From Hordeum vulgare subsp. vulgare (lineage: Eukaryota; Streptophyta; Magnoliopsida; Poales; Poaceae): 64,000 bases of DNA. Both the position numbers and the translations under genes were made by a program. Positions 47,341 to 59,790 of the stretch are shown piece after piece. The notes under the pieces are model-generated. The model was not told the origin of the DNA. It saw only the letters and a program-made list of their open reading frames with translations, and did no database searches. The stretch spans positions 536,104,083 through 536,168,082 of the forward strand of contig NC_058520.1 in the NCBI RefSeq assembly GCF_904849725.1, read 5' to 3'. Each line of letters starts with the position of its first letter. Within the stretch, counting starts at the first letter, position 1.

Positions 47341-47611
47341 CGGGAGACACATACTGGTCACGCATACTCATGATTAAAGAAACCTATAGCTAGCAAGTTT
47401 CATCGGCACGAAGACCGGAACATAGCAAATTAAGGGGGTAGGAGGAGAAGTCATTTGTGCTCACCAACAAATGCAGGGGCAGAGCTCGTCCAACGCACGT
47501 GGAGGTCGTCGAACAACTGCAAATTGAAATTCACCCTATCAACACAAATATGATGTTTTTATAATTAACATAATCAGAAAATATGTGACCTAACTCATAA
47601 TTTACAAAACT

Positions 47612-48020
47612 ATGATCCCGTTAGCCTCGGGGGTTAATGGCGTCGGTAGTCGGGTGTCGGTGTCGTCGGGGTCGAGGGTCACTGGCGTCGGGGGTCGGGG
47701 GTCTTTTCGGTCAACAAGAGGCCAAAGAGGTGTCGGGGGTCGGGGGTTGGGGGTCGTGGCGTCGGGGGTCGGGGGTAGGGGGTCGGGGGTTGAGGGTCGA
47801 GGTTCAGTGGCGTCGGGGGTCGGGGGTCGAGGGTCAGTGGCGTCGGGGGTCAGTGGCGTCGGGGGTCGGGAGTCGGGGGTTGGGGGTCGGGGGGTCAGTG
47901 GCGTCGGTTGTAGGGGGTCGGGGGTCGGGTGTCTGTGGCGTCGGGTGTCGGGAGTTGGGGGTCGGTGGCGTCGGGCGTCGGGGGTCGGGGGTCGAGGCTC
48001 AGTGGTGTCGGGGGTCGGCC
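47612..48020. repeat. GTCGGGG minisatellite
   Basis: Irregular tandem repeat of 6-8 bp units (GTCGGGG, with variants GTCGAGG, GTCAGTGGC). The plus strand carries many G4 runs. Any reading frame through it is Gly/Val/Ser/Arg-rich, and such frames were not called as genes. Confidence 0.85.
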
Positions 48021-48400
48021 ACTACTTATTCTACTTTTTCTTCTTCTCCTTCATGTTCTTCTTCCTCCTTCTACTTATTCTTCCTAGCACTAAAACTAGC
48101 ACTAACCTAATCTTATCTAACACTAAAGAAAGCACTAAACTACATACGTAATATAATCTAACAATTAAACAGAAAAAAAAGAAAACAAAAGAAAGAAAAG
48201 AAAAAAGAAAGAAAAAACATACCGGAGGGCGCCGGGGTGCCGGGGCGGCAGGGTGCGAAGGAGGGCGACGGCCGGAGGGAGCAGGTGGGAGGGGGCGGCG
48301 ACCGAGAGGGGGGAGGGCGGCGGCCAGAGGGAGCAGGTGGGAGGGGGCGGCGACCGAGAGGGGGGAGGGCGACGGTCGGAGGGAGCAGGTGGGAGGGGGC

Positions 48401-49740
48401 TGATACGTCTCCAACGTATCTGTAATTTTTTATGGTTCCAGGCTATTATGTTATCAACTTTGGATGTTTTATATGCATGAATATGCTATTTTATATCATT
48501 TTTGGGACTAACCTATTAACACAGTGCCTAGTGCCAGTTTCTGTTTTTCCCGTGTTTTTGACCTTTTTTAGAAAAGAATATTAAACGGAGTCCAAACGGA
48601 ATAAAACCTGCGGGATGACTTTTTTCCATAACAGAAGATACGCACATGACTTGAGAACCAAGGCAGGAGACCTCGTGGGAGGTCACAAGCCCCCTAGGCG
48701 CGCCCTAGGGGGGGGGCGCGCGCCGGGCAGGCTTGTGGGCCCCACGTGCCTCCTTTGCCCTACGTCTTTCGCCTATAAATTATCTAAAATCCCGAAACCA
48801 AAGAAGAGAGCCACAAAAATACTTTTCCGCGGCCGCAAGCTTCTGTCTCCGCAAGATCCCATCTAGGACCGTTCTGGTGCCCTGCCGAAGGGGGATTCGG
48901 ACACAGAGGGCTTCTTCATCAACACCATTGCCTCTCCGATGATGCGTGAGTAGTTCACCACAGACCTTCGGGTCCATAGCTAGTAGCTAGATGGCTTCTT
49001 CTCTCTCTTGGATCTTCAATACAAAGTTCTCCATGATCTTCATGGAGATCTATCCGATGTAACTTTCTTTTGCGGTGTGTTTGTCGAGATCCGATGAATT
49101 GTGGATTTATGATCAGATTATCTATGAATATTATTTGAGTCTCCTCTGATCTCTTATATGCATGATTTCGTATCCTCTTAATTCTCTTCGTGTTATGGGT
49201 TTCGTTTGGCCCACTTGATCTATAATTCTTGCAATGGGAGAAGTGCTTGGTTTTTGGTTCATACCATGCGGTGTCCTCACCCAGTGACAGAAAGGGTAGC
49301 GAAGGCACGCATCGTGTTGTTGCCAAGGGTAAAAAGATGGGGTTTATATCATATTGCATGAATTTATCCTTCTACATCATGTCATCTTGCTTAAGGCGTT
49401 ACTCCGTTTGTTATGAACTTAGTACACTAGATGCATGCTGGATAGCAGTCGATGTGTGGAGTAATAGTAGTAGATGCAGATACCAAAAATACCAAAATAC
49501 TTTGTTGCACTTTCCATCTGCAGATCTTACCTTGCAAGTAATCGTGAAGGGATTGACAACCCCTTTATAGCGTTGGGTGCAAGTTTGTTTGTTTTTTGCG
49601 CAGGTACATTGGTGCCTCATCTTGATACTCCTACTGGATTGATACCTTGGTTCTCAAAATGAGGGAAATACTTATTGCTACTTTGCTGCATCACCCTTTC
49701 CTCTTCAAGGTAAAAACCAACGCAAGCTCAAGAGGTAGCA
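48401..49740 (+). repeat. 5' LTR of element F
   Basis: 1340 bp, TGATACGTCTCC...CAAGAGGTAGCA. A TATA-like CTATAAAT at 48773-48780 and the block GCCTCTCCGATGATG...GAGTAGTT follow the family pattern. The left neighbour GGGGC (48396-48400) would be the target duplication. Confidence 0.85.
48774..48780 (+). promoter_or_regulatory. Probable TATA box in the LTR of element F
   Basis: TATAAAT preceded by GC-rich sequence and followed by a purine-rich leader. Confidence 0.5.
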
Positions 49741-49751
49741 AGAAGGATTTA

Positions 49752-49769
49752 TGGCGCCGTTGCCGGGGA
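49752..49769 (+). other. Primer binding site of element F
   Basis: TGGCGCCGTTGCCGGGGA, an 18-base tRNA-Asp-type primer site typical of Athila/Tat-like plant Gypsy elements, eleven bases after the LTR end. Confidence 0.9.
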
Positions 49770-49902
49770 GTATTCAAGTGAAGCATATCTACCAAGTACC
49801 TATCGCAAACTCATCTCTTGGATTTACATTATTTGCCTTTTGCCTCTCGTTTTCCTCTCCCCCACTTCTAAAACGATTTTCCGAAAATACCAAAAATATT
49901 TT

Positions 49903-52900
49903 TGTAGCGACCCGACTCAAAACGGGTCAAGCCTCTGTGTTTTTGTGCCATCCCTGGATCAGTATGCTGGCACACACAGTACATCAATGTATATATCAAA
50001 GTGCAATCACATGTAAATAGCGTAAAACTGATATATACCTTAAATATTTCAGCGGAAGCAGTCAAGGGAGTGGAGTCCCAATAAACACCAATGACAAGTT
50101 GAGTGTAGACCGTAACCCTGAATCGTACTCTTACTCGTCGAAGAAAAATATCTGCAACATAAGACGTTGCAGCCGTGTAGGTCAGCATATTGAATATGCC
50201 GGCAAGTCACATATCAGAGGGGTAAAGTAATAATCAACTATCTCTACATGCATATCTGGTCGGTGGAGCTAAGTTTTGCATAAAGCCAGTTTTATCCTAC
50301 AACAAGAGGGGTTTGAAAGCAAAATGTTACTACAAGGTTTGTTGTTAACGAGATGGTTCCGCCAACCAGTTCTCATACCCAAGTTGTCAATAATTACCCC
50401 CATCAAATATATATAATGGTGTTGAGAAATCCAGATAACTTCAGTTCCTTTGGCTCAAGTCGTCCATGACCGTGGACACGGCTAATCGATTAGGTTTGAG
50501 TACTCTGCAGAGTTTTGCACACGTTCCCCACAAGATTTGATCGCCTCCGAGTATGTCCTCGCACTTCAGGGTGTTTGAAGACCGGATGATCAAAACATGG
50601 TCTTTCAACGGGTCCCTCTGAATCCCTGTCGGTGCCCATCCATTCCTACCGTTCGTCTACATCTGCTAGCACCGCCTGTCTAGAGTCGCCGCGTTGTCCA
50701 ACCAAGCCAGAGCCCATAATGAATTGTGGCTGTGCAGGTAAGCCTTGGGTCTTGAGAATATCCGTCCATCTCTTTGAGCCTGGGTGAAGCTTTCCGCAGG
50801 ATGACATGGCCTCTCCAGCATCCCGGGCATCCACTGGGTTTTCCAGGGAGACGATCAACCACCCTTCACCCAGTGTTGCATTGCGTCCGAGGTCTTGAAA
50901 ATCTTGTCTTAGTCCGGTCTTGATTATTATATCAACCTCGCATCACTCGTGGTATACACTCAACCGATAACCCATCTACTCAAGCATAGCATTAAGAAAT
51001 TGTCATCCCGGGGCCAAGTATCGGGGTGTTGTGTTCCTACCACCTGATACTACAACTTACACTAAAGTTTCCAAGTACCTAGGCAGCATGCAATTGGGCA
51101 TAGGATGGTAGAACTACAATGCATAAAACATAGGTGATAGTATGATCAAAGTGACTTGCCTGTGATGTTGACGAAGAAGAATTTCTCGAGAAAATAACTT
51201 GATAGACTACTCATCACTCTCTGATGAAATCTATATAACAAACATATCATTCACATAAGCACTCATACTAGCAATCATTCTAGCAATCAAAACGAAGAGA
51301 GAGAGCGAATAAGAAGCCGAAAGAAACTTCAAATAAGACTAGGGAGTTTTCTACTACGTCAAACACTAAATAGTTTTTGTCTAACAGAAAATAATATTAA
51401 GGAACTAAGATATAAGTTTAACTAAGATAAAATAAAGTGTTTTTTTTCACAAAACCTTTTGAAAGTATTCCCAAACGGAATTTGAAACAATGGTGAAAAC
51501 AATTGCACGTTACTACGGAGCTAGAATTTATTTCATTAAAACAAATAAAAATAAAATAACAACTTGTTGCAAAACTACTGTTAACTAACATAAAAAAAAA
51601 ATAGTAATCTTTCTGAAATAATAAAGAAAATATTTTAAAACAAAAGTAGAAAATGAATTAGCCGAAAACCTAAAAGAGGTGAAACAGAAATTGTTTCACA
51701 TGACACAGTGAGCTCAAATACTCAAACAAATCTGAAATTTTTACCACTGTAAGATGTTATCACTAGAAAACAGTAGCAAAAAGAATCAACTAAAAATCAT
51801 TTTTCAAACTCCTGGAATAGGCAAAACAAGGTTTAAACTAAATCTGATCTAACTTATATTTAAATATTTCAAACACAGACAAATTATATGTTTTTAAAAA
51901 CTACAGGAAATTTGTGAGCTACTGGAAAAAGAATCACTATCATTGGACTTAGGGATACAAAGTTGTGGCCAAAACAAGATTGGAAGTTTCTGTTTTTGCT
52001 ATTTTTGACAGAAAAACTGCAGCTAACTAGTACTACAAAGGGGTACACGTGGTCAGTTGCTAGTGGCTGCGGACTTGTTTGTTTCAAAGCTTCGGGAAAA
52101 CGGCCGAGCTCTAGCAAAGTCTACTGGCTAAAGTCATAAGTGGAAAAATAAACCACTGGTTTTCTGGGATAAACCGAAGAGGTATAGATGATCTAATCTA
52201 CACCATCCACTTAAGATCTAATGGCTATCAAAAGAGGACATGGAATAAAAGAGAGAGGAGGGAGCTACCTTGGCTGACCGTGGCTGGGCAGTGCTCCGGC
52301 GAGTCACATCGCCGGCGAGGGGGAAGGGGGGGCTCCGGGGCGGTGAGGAAAATGGGGAGGCGGCGGCGGCGGGGGTGCTCCTCCTCGGGGGGGAGGCGCT
52401 CGGGGGAGACGGAGGGGCTCGGGTGCTGGCTCCTGGAGGCGAGGCCGAAGGTGGTGCAGTAGCTTTGCTGCTGCTGCACCGGCGGGGTGCTGCTTCGGGC
52501 GGCGGCGGCGGGGTGGGAACGGGGTGGCGGAGTGGCAAGGGGGCGGCGGTGGAGGGGGCCGAAGGTGGGGTCATGGAGGGGTGCAGCGACGGGGTGGGGT
52601 GACGGGGCGCTCCTGCGGGTGGTCGAGGTGGGCAGCAGAAGCTCGCTGCCGGCGAGGGGTGGGAAGGGAGCTCGGGGCGGCGGTTTGAGGTGCTTAGGGT
52701 GGGAACGGGGTCGGTGGAGGGGTGAGCTTTATATAGGCCAGGAGGGGAGGGAGCTAAGGAAGGAGAGGGAGGGCGCTGGGGAAGAGAATCCCGAGGTCTC
52801 GGGCGGCTCGGTTTTGGCTGGGAGAAGAAGGAAGGGACGAGGGAGTAGGAGGAGAGGTGCCGACGTGGGGAGAGGAGGCTTCGGTTGGGGGGGTCCACGG

Positions 52901-53768
52901 CAGAGAGAAGGGAGGCAGGGAGGAGGGAGCTGTAGGGAAAGACTCGCTGGTTCCCTGTCGTCTCGGTCTCTGTTACGGGAGCAGCAGAAGGAAAGAGACG
53001 AGGGAGGAAGGAGACCGACGTGGAGAGAGGGGCTCGGCCAGGGTGGGTCCCTTGGGCAGAGAGAGGGGGAGGAGAGGGCTTGGGGTCGGTCCCGATTTCA
53101 AGGGATATGAGATCCCTGGTAGTGGGGAGATGGCCCAGGCTAAGAAAAAAAACGCTCGGGGCGAGATGTTAAGAAAAAAAAAATAACCTTCCTAATCTCT
53201 AAGTTTTTCCAAAACAGAAAATAAAAATGACAAAAAAGAAAGTAAATCAAAATATTAATATATGGTATAATATATCAAAAAAATCAAAAAAAGAATCTCT
53301 ACCCGAATAACATTTTTTTAAAGCCAAAATAAAAACTTTTAAAAAATGTTTTTTTTCCAGAAATTCCCAATTTGCTTTATTTCTTTTTGCAAAAGAATTT
53401 TGGGTTTTCTTGGCTCCAACATTTCAAAAATTCCCGTACGATGGAGGGTCATGTTCCTCCTCTCTCGAAATGTATTTCCCGGCATTTTGTTGCACGAAGA
53501 AAACGAATGGAAATGCAAGGAAATTCAAATGCAAACACCTCCGTTCAAATTCTTTATAATTGAAGAAGTCATGTCATCTTCTCTCTTGGCTTTTAAAAGC
53601 TTGAATTTGAATTCGCCAAAGAAGGGGAAAGTCATTTTATTCCCTCTTATTCGAAAAGTTTCGAAAAGTTTCAAATTTCACACAAGTTTCACTCATTCAG
53701 CAAACAAACAAACAATCAATCTAATAATTATATTAACATTCCAAAATTTAAAATTTTGGGATGTTACA
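49903..53768 (-). mobile_element. Solo LTR G of a Gypsy-type element
   Basis: 3866 bp, minus orientation (starts TGTAACATCCCAAAATTT, ends GAGTCGGGTCGCTACA), flanked by a perfect ATTTT duplication (49898-49902 and 53769-53773) and with no internal domain. This is the product expected from recombination between two LTRs. Orientation is supported by a minus-strand TATA box and downstream GC-rich leader. The Pro/Ser-rich open frame 52218-52898 inside it is considered a GC artefact. Family not recognised. Confidence 0.88.
52728..52737 (-). promoter_or_regulatory. TATA box in solo LTR G
   Basis: CCTATATAAA on the minus strand, followed by CTCACCCCTCCACCG and a GC-rich block with an abrupt change to AT-rich sequence near 52200. 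The layout parallels the LARD LTR. Confidence 0.7.
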
Positions 53769-53879
53769 ATTTTCCCTTTTATTCGCTCTTCTTCCGTTCG
53801 CCTTTTTGTTGCTATGTTTGCTTGTGTTGCCATGTGCCTTCTATTTGCTTGCATCTTCGCTTGCTAAAAATCTATTGAT

Positions 53880-54657
53880 ATGTATCCTCACCCACTTGCT
53901 AATCTCTTTAAGAGATCCAATTATGTTGAACCAATTGCTAGTGGGTTTTGTGCACCAGATTATCTTTATGAAGTTTTGCTTGAGATGCGTGAATCTGAAA
54001 ATTGTGATGAAGAAATTTATGAAGTGATTCACGAGGGGTCCTTGAATGAAAAGCATGATTGCAATGGTTTCACTATAAATTCTATTAATGACAATCATGT
54101 TAAAAAAATGCAAAACCCTAAGCTTGGGGATGCTAGTTTTGCTTTGTCCACTACTTGTTGCAATGATCATGATTGGGGTGATGATTTTTCTTACGATCTT
54201 GAAAATTTGTTTAAGCCTCATGATGAATATGATATTGATAATAATGTTTGCAATAAGATTGAAAGTGGGTTTGGAGAAGTCATGACTTTAATTGATGATA
54301 ATCCCACTATTTTTGAAGAGCGCCAACTTTGCATGCATGTGGATCTTGAAAATAATATCCTATGTGATAGTTATATTATTGAATTTGAATATGATCCCAC
54401 ATGTAATTATTATGAGAGAGGAAAAATATGGTTGTAGAAATTTTCATAGCACTAAATCACCTCTCGCTATGTTGAGATTGCTATTGTCTCTTTCTTCTTC
54501 CTTGCATATGGTAACTATTGGTTGTCTTAACAATTTGTTTTCCTATAAAATGCCTATGCATAGGAAGTATGTTAGACTTAGATATGTTTGTCACATGTTT
54601 CATGATGCTCTCTTCATGTCCGATTGCTATATTTTATGTGAGCATCATTGAATTATC
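53880..54657 (+). pseudogene. Accessory ORF of element F, function unknown, one frameshift
   Basis: Begins MYPHPLANLFKRSNYVEPIA and runs 185 codons to 54437. It is acidic, Asn/Asp/Glu/Ile-rich, with scattered Cys (residues about 28, 43, 61, 92-93) and no membrane segment or named domain. A run of five A near 54421-54426 shifts the frame; the continuation reads YGCRNFHSTKSPLAM and runs in the next frame to the TGA near 54650. The composition is unlike Gag or Pol. I recall similar frames after the leader of related Triticeae Gypsy elements, but no function is known to me. It could be an element-encoded accessory protein or a captured host fragment. Confidence 0.6.
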
Positions 54658-56085
54658 AATGCCTAGCTAAAAGGCTTTAAAGAAAAGCGCTTGTTGGGAG
54701 GCAACCCAATGAATAAATTTATTTTTGCTTTTCACTTTCTGTTTTGTTGTGTCCACACCATCATAATTCTGTTATGATTGTGTTTTTTATGTTTTTACTG
54801 TTTGTTCCAAGTAGAACCTTTATGATTAGTTTTGGTGATAGTTGTTTGATCATGCTCAAAAAGACAGAAACTTTGTGCTCACGAAATTATTTTTAATTCC
54901 TATCCGGAAAGATCTTTTGAGTTGATTCTTTTTGCTGCTGATTGATATGCTAATTTCCCTAATTTTTATATTTTTCAGAATTTATGGGATACCATAGGTA
55001 TACGAAGTATACAGATTGCTACAGACTGGTATGTTTTTGACAGATTCTGTTTTTGTTGTGTTGATTGCTTATTTTGATGAAACTATGGTTAAAATCGGGG
55101 GATACTAGCCATGGAAAAGTGAGAATACAGTAATATAACATCAATATAAATGGAAATCAAGTTTACTACATTACCTAAAGAGTTGGTGGTTTGTTTTCTT
55201 ATGCTAATGATATGACGAGTTTCTGTTTAAGTTTTGTGTTGTGAAGTTTTCAAGTTTTGGGTGATGTTCTCATGGACAATGGAATAAAGAGTGGAACGAG
55301 CTTAAGCTTGGGGATGCCCAAGTCATCCCAAGCCAAATTCAAGGACATAAAAAATCCTAAGCTTGGGGATGCCCCGGGAAGGCACCCCCTCTCTTTCGTC
55401 CTCAATCCATCGGTAACGTTACTTGGAGCTATATTTTTATTCACCACATGATATGTGTTCTGCTTGGAGCGTCGTGTATTATAGGAGTATTTGCTTTTTG
55501 TTTTGTCACAATCATCCTTGTTGCACACCTTTTTGAGAGGGACATGCACTCATCGGGAATTTGTTAGAATGCTCAATGAGCTTCACTTATATCTTTTGAG
55601 TTAGGCAATTTAGATCGCATGTGCTTCGCTTATATCTTTTGAGCTAGATAACTTTGCTCTAGTGCTTCACTTAGATCTTTTTAGAGCATGGCGGTGTTAT
55701 ATTTTGTAGAAATAAAAACTCTCGATCTTCACGTATACCATTTTGAGAGTGCTCTCTCTAAGTAACTTGGTAATTGGCGTGTGCTATGAAATTAGTCCTA
55801 AATATGATAGGCATCCAAAGAGGATATAATAAAAACTTTCATATTCAAGTGCATTGATTAGTAAGAGAAGTTTGATTCCTCACAATTAGTTTTGAGATAT
55901 GGATATGGTAATCTTAGAGTCATGTTAGTAGAGTGTTGTGAATCTAGAAATACTTGTGTTGAGGTTAGTGATTCTCGTAGCATGCACGTATGGTGAACCG
56001 CTATGTTAGGAAGTCGGAGCATAATTGATTTATTGATTGTCATCCTTTGTGTGGCAGTCGGGATCGCGCGATGGTTAACACCTAC
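54658..56085 (+). other. Non-coding interior of element F
   Basis: Contains GCGCTTGTTGGGAGGCAACC (54689-54708) and two of three copies of AAGCTTGGGGATGCC (55304, 55360; the first at 54120), and ends with CGCGCGATGGTTAACACCTA at the insertion point of H. No gene seen. Confidence 0.7.
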
Positions 56086-57881
56086 TGTTGGAAATATGCC
56101 CTAGAGGCAATAATAAATTAGTTATTATTATATTTCTTTGTTCATGATAATCGTTTATTGTCCATGCTATAATTGTATTGATTGGAAACACAATACATGT
56201 GTGGATACATAGACAAAACATTGTCCCTAGTAAGACTCTAGTTGACTAGCTCGTTGATCAAAGATGGTCAAGGTTTCCTGACCATAGGCAAGTGTTGTCA
56301 CTTGATAACGGGATCACATCATTAGGAGAATCATGTCATGGACTAGACCCAAACTAATGAACGTAGCATGTTGATCGTGTCATTTTGTTGCTACTGTTTT
56401 TCTACGTGTCAAGTATTTATTCCTAATACCATGAGATCATATAACTCACTGGCACCGGAGGAACACCTTGTGTGTATCAAACGTAACAACGTAACTGGGT
56501 GACTATAAAGATGCTCTACAGGTATCTCCGAAGGTGTCCCGTTGAGTTAGTATGGATCAAGACTGGGATTTGTCACTCCGTCTGACGGAGAGGTATCTCG
56601 GGCCCACTCGGTAATATAACATCACACACAAGCCTTGCAAGCAATTAGACTTAGTGTATGTCACGGGATCTTGTATTACGGAATGAGTAATAAGACTTGC
56701 CGGTAAACGAGATTGAAATAGGTATGCAGATACTGACGATCGAATCTCGGGCAAGTAACATACCGAAGGACAAAGGGAATGACATACGGGATTATATGAA
56801 TCCTTGGCACTGAGGTTCAACCGATAAGATCTTCGTATAATATGTAGGATCCAATATGGGCATCAGGTCATGTCTACATAGTTCTCGAACCGGCAGGGTC
56901 TGCACACTTAAGGTTCGACGTTGTTTTATGCGTATTTGAGTTATATGGTTGGTTACAGAATGTTGTTCGGAGTCCCGGATGAGATCACGGACGTCACGAG
57001 GGTTTCCGGAATGGTCCGGAGACGAAGATTGATATATAGGATGACCTCATTTGATTACGGGAAAGTTTTCAACATTACCGGGAATGTACCGGGAATGACG
57101 AATGGGTTCTGGATGTTCACCGGGGGGGCAAGCCCACCCGGGGGAAGCCCATAGGTCTTAGGGGTGCCGCACCAGCCCTTAGTGGGCTGGTGGGACAGCC
57201 CAAGAAGCCCTATGCGCAGGAGAAAGAAAAATCAAAGAGAAAAAAAAGGGGAAGTGGGAAAGTGGAGAAGGACTCCACCTTCCAATCATAGTTGGACTAG
57301 GATTGGAAGGGGAGGACTCTCCCCCTTGCTTCGGCCGAACCCCTTGGGGCTCCTTGAGCCCCAAGGCAAGGCCCCTCCCCTTCCACCTATATATACGGAG
57401 GTTTTAAGGCTGATTTGGGACAACTTTTCGACGGCAGCCCGACCACATACCTCCACGGTTTTTCCTCTAGATCGCGTTTCTGCAGAGCTCGGACGGAGCC
57501 CTGCTGAGATTAGATCACCACCAACCTCTGGAGCGCCGTCACGCTACCGGAGAACTCATCTACCTCTCCGTCTCTCTTGCTGGATCAAGAAGGCCGAGAT
57601 CATCGTCGAGCTGTACGTGTGCTGAACGCGGAGGTGTCGTCCGTTTGGCACTAGATCGGAGCGGATCGTGGGACGGATCGCGGGACGGTTCGTGGGACGG
57701 TTCACGGGGCGGATCGAGGAACGTGAGGACGTTCCACTACATCAACCGCATTTTTAACGCTTCTGTTGTGTGATCTACAAGGGTGCGTAGATCGAAAATC
57801 CCCTCTCGTAGATGGACATCACCATGATAGGTTTTTGTGCGCGTAGGAAATTTTTTGTTTCCCATGCGACGTTCCCCATCA
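56086..57881 (+). repeat. 5' LTR of element H
   Basis: 1796 bp, TGTTGGAAATATGCCC...GACGTTCCCCATCA (last bases one change from CCAACA). TATATATA at 57388-57395. Lacks about 30 bp near 56867 (the ...CCAGGTCCCGCTATTGGATA part) that its 3' LTR keeps. Confidence 0.93.
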
Positions 57882-57883
57882 GT

Positions 57884-57896
57884 GGCATCATGAGCT
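57884..57896 (+). other. Primer binding site of element H
   Basis: TGGCATCATGAGC, identical to that of element B, two bases after the LTR. Confidence 0.7.
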
Positions 57897-59131
57897 AGGT
57901 TCATGCGTAGATGTTATCTCAAGTAGAACACAAAAGTTTTTGTGGGCGGTGATGTGCGATTTGCTGCCCTCCTTAGTCTTTTCTTGACTTCGCGGTATTG
58001 TTGGATCGAAGCGGCTCGGACCGACATTACTCGTACGCTTACGAGAGACTGGTTTCATCGCTACGAGCAACTCCGTTGCTCAAAGATGACTGGCGAGTGT
58101 CGGTTTCTCCAACTTTAGTTGAATCATATTTGACCGAGTAGGTCCTTGGATGAGGTTAAATAGCAATTCATATATCTCCGTTGTGGTGTTTGCGTAAGTA
58201 AGATGCGATCCTACTAGATACCCATGGTCACCACGTAAAACATGCAACAACAATTAGAGGACGTCTAACTTGTTTTTGCAGGGTATGCTTGTGATGTGAT
58301 ATGGCCAACGACGTGATGTGATATATTGGATGTATGAGATGATCATGTTGTAATAGTTAATATCGACTTGCACGTCGATGGTACGTCAACCGATAGGAGC
58401 CATAGAGTTGTCTTTTAACTAACGTTTGTGCTTGCAGATGCGTTTACTATATTGCTAGGATGTAGCTTTAGTAGTAATAGCATGAGTAGCACGACAACCC
58501 TGATGGCGACACGTTGATGGAGATCATGATGATGGAGACCATGGTGTGACGCCGGTGACAAGAAGATCGTGTCGGTGCTTTGGTGATGGAGATCAAGAAG
58601 CACATGATGATGGCCATATCATGTCACTTATGAATTGCATGTGATTTTAATCCTTTATGCACCTTATTATGCTTAGAACGACGGTAGCATTATGAGGTGA
58701 TCTCTCACTAAAATTTCAAGCTCAAATTGTGTTCTCCCCGACTGTGCACCGTTGCGACAGTTCGTCGTTTCTAGACACCACGTGATGATCGGGTGTGATA
58801 GACTCAACGTTCACATACAACGGGTGCAAAACAGTTGTACACGCGGAACACTCGGGTTAAACTTGAAGAGCCTAGCATGTGCAGACATGGCCTCGGAACA
58901 CATGAGACCGAAAGGTCGAGCATGAATCGTATAGTTGATATGATTAGCATAGAGATGCTTACCACTGAAACTATTCTCGACTCACGTGATGATCGGACTT
59001 GAGATAGTGGATTTGGATCATGTACCACTCAAATGACTAGAGAGATGTACTTTTTGAGTGGGAGTTCTTAAATAATATGATTAATTGAACTAATTGCCAT
59101 GAACATAGTCTAATGGTCTTTGCAAATTACG

Positions 59132-59790
59132 ATGTAGCTTGCGTTATAGCTCTACTGTTTTTATATGTTCCTAGAGAAAATTTAGTTGAAAGTTGATAGT
59201 AGCAACTTTGCGGACTTAGTCTGTAAACAGAGGAGTGTCCTCGTTGTTGCGCAGAAGGCTTATGTCCTTAATGCACCACTCGGTGTGCTGCACCTCGAGC
59301 GTCGTCTGTGGATGTTGTGAACATCTGACATACACGTTTCTGATGACTACGCGATAGTTCCGTGCAAAATACTCAATGGCTTAGAAGCAAGGCGCCGAAG
59401 ATGTTTTGAGACGTCACGGAACATGAGAGATGTTCTAAAGAGATGAAATTGTGATTTCATGCTTGTGCCCTTGTTGATAGGTTTGAGACCTCCGACAAGA
59501 TTCTTTGTTCGCAAAGTAAAGGAGAAAATCTCAATAGTTGAGCGTGTGCTCAGATTGTCTGAGTACGACAATCGCTTGAATCAAGTGGGAGTTGATCTTC
59601 CAGATGAGATAGTGATGGTTCTCCAAAGTCACTGCCACCAAGCTGTGAGAGCTTCGTGATGAACATATCAAGGATAGATACAATGATCCTTGAGCGATTC
59701 GCGATGTTTGACACTACGAAAGTAGAAAGGCAAGGGTTAGAAGGGATACTTCGTGAAACGGCAAAACAGTTGCTGCACTAATGAAGAGAC
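59132..59790 (+). pseudogene. gag remnant of element H
   Basis: The Gag start position reads ATG TAG (59132-59137) and a second TAG follows. A later frame 59459-59659 keeps RLSEYDNRLNQVGVDLPDE and then shifts at the same place as in A. The zinc-knuckle region (about 59815-59850) has lost its Cys pattern. No Gag product is possible. Confidence 0.87.

Larger units (their letters stand above)
40790..48400 (-). mobile_element. CACTA transposon E (left part; other end outside window)
   Basis: The terminus CACTACAAGGAG at 40790 is followed by subterminal repeats TTTGCCGTCTGCC / ACGGCAAA (40808-41375). On the minus strand lies a TNP2-type transposase gene. The left flank is ATA, the expected 3-bp target size. 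Gypsy element F starts at 48401 inside it, so the opposite terminus is not in the window. The transposase reads away from F toward 40790. Confidence 0.88.
46901..48400. other. 5' region of CACTA element E upstream of the transposase
   Basis: On the minus strand this precedes the transposase start. It holds a 216-nt hairpin (47037-47252), a second 64-nt hairpin (47277-47340), a GTCGGGG minisatellite (47612-48020) and a GC-rich purine block (48225-48400) with a repeated GAGGGAGCAGGTGGGAGGGG unit. No credible gene. Open frames in the G-rich part are Gly/Val/Arg repeats. Confidence 0.6.
48401..56085 (+). mobile_element. Gypsy LTR retrotransposon F (TGATACGTCTCC type), 5' part
   Basis: Starts with the LTR end TGATACGTCTCCAACGTATC, well known from Triticeae Gypsy families (WHAM/Fatima-like; naming uncertain), followed by a tRNA-Asp-type primer site. 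Its interior is interrupted by solo LTR G (49903-53768) and then by element H at 56086. Visible interior: primer site, CT-rich leader, one accessory ORF (53880-54657) and a long non-coding tract. Gag, pol and the 3' LTR, if present, lie beyond the window. Confidence 0.85.

Noticed and set aside
47612..48151. Gly/Val/Arg-rich open frames across the G-rich repeat
   Set aside because: Any frame of the GTCGGGG minisatellite is open; not coding.
52218..52898. 226-codon Pro/Ser-rich minus-strand frame
   Set aside because: GC-rich leader part of solo LTR G below its TATA box; overlapping open frames on the other strand and no domain.
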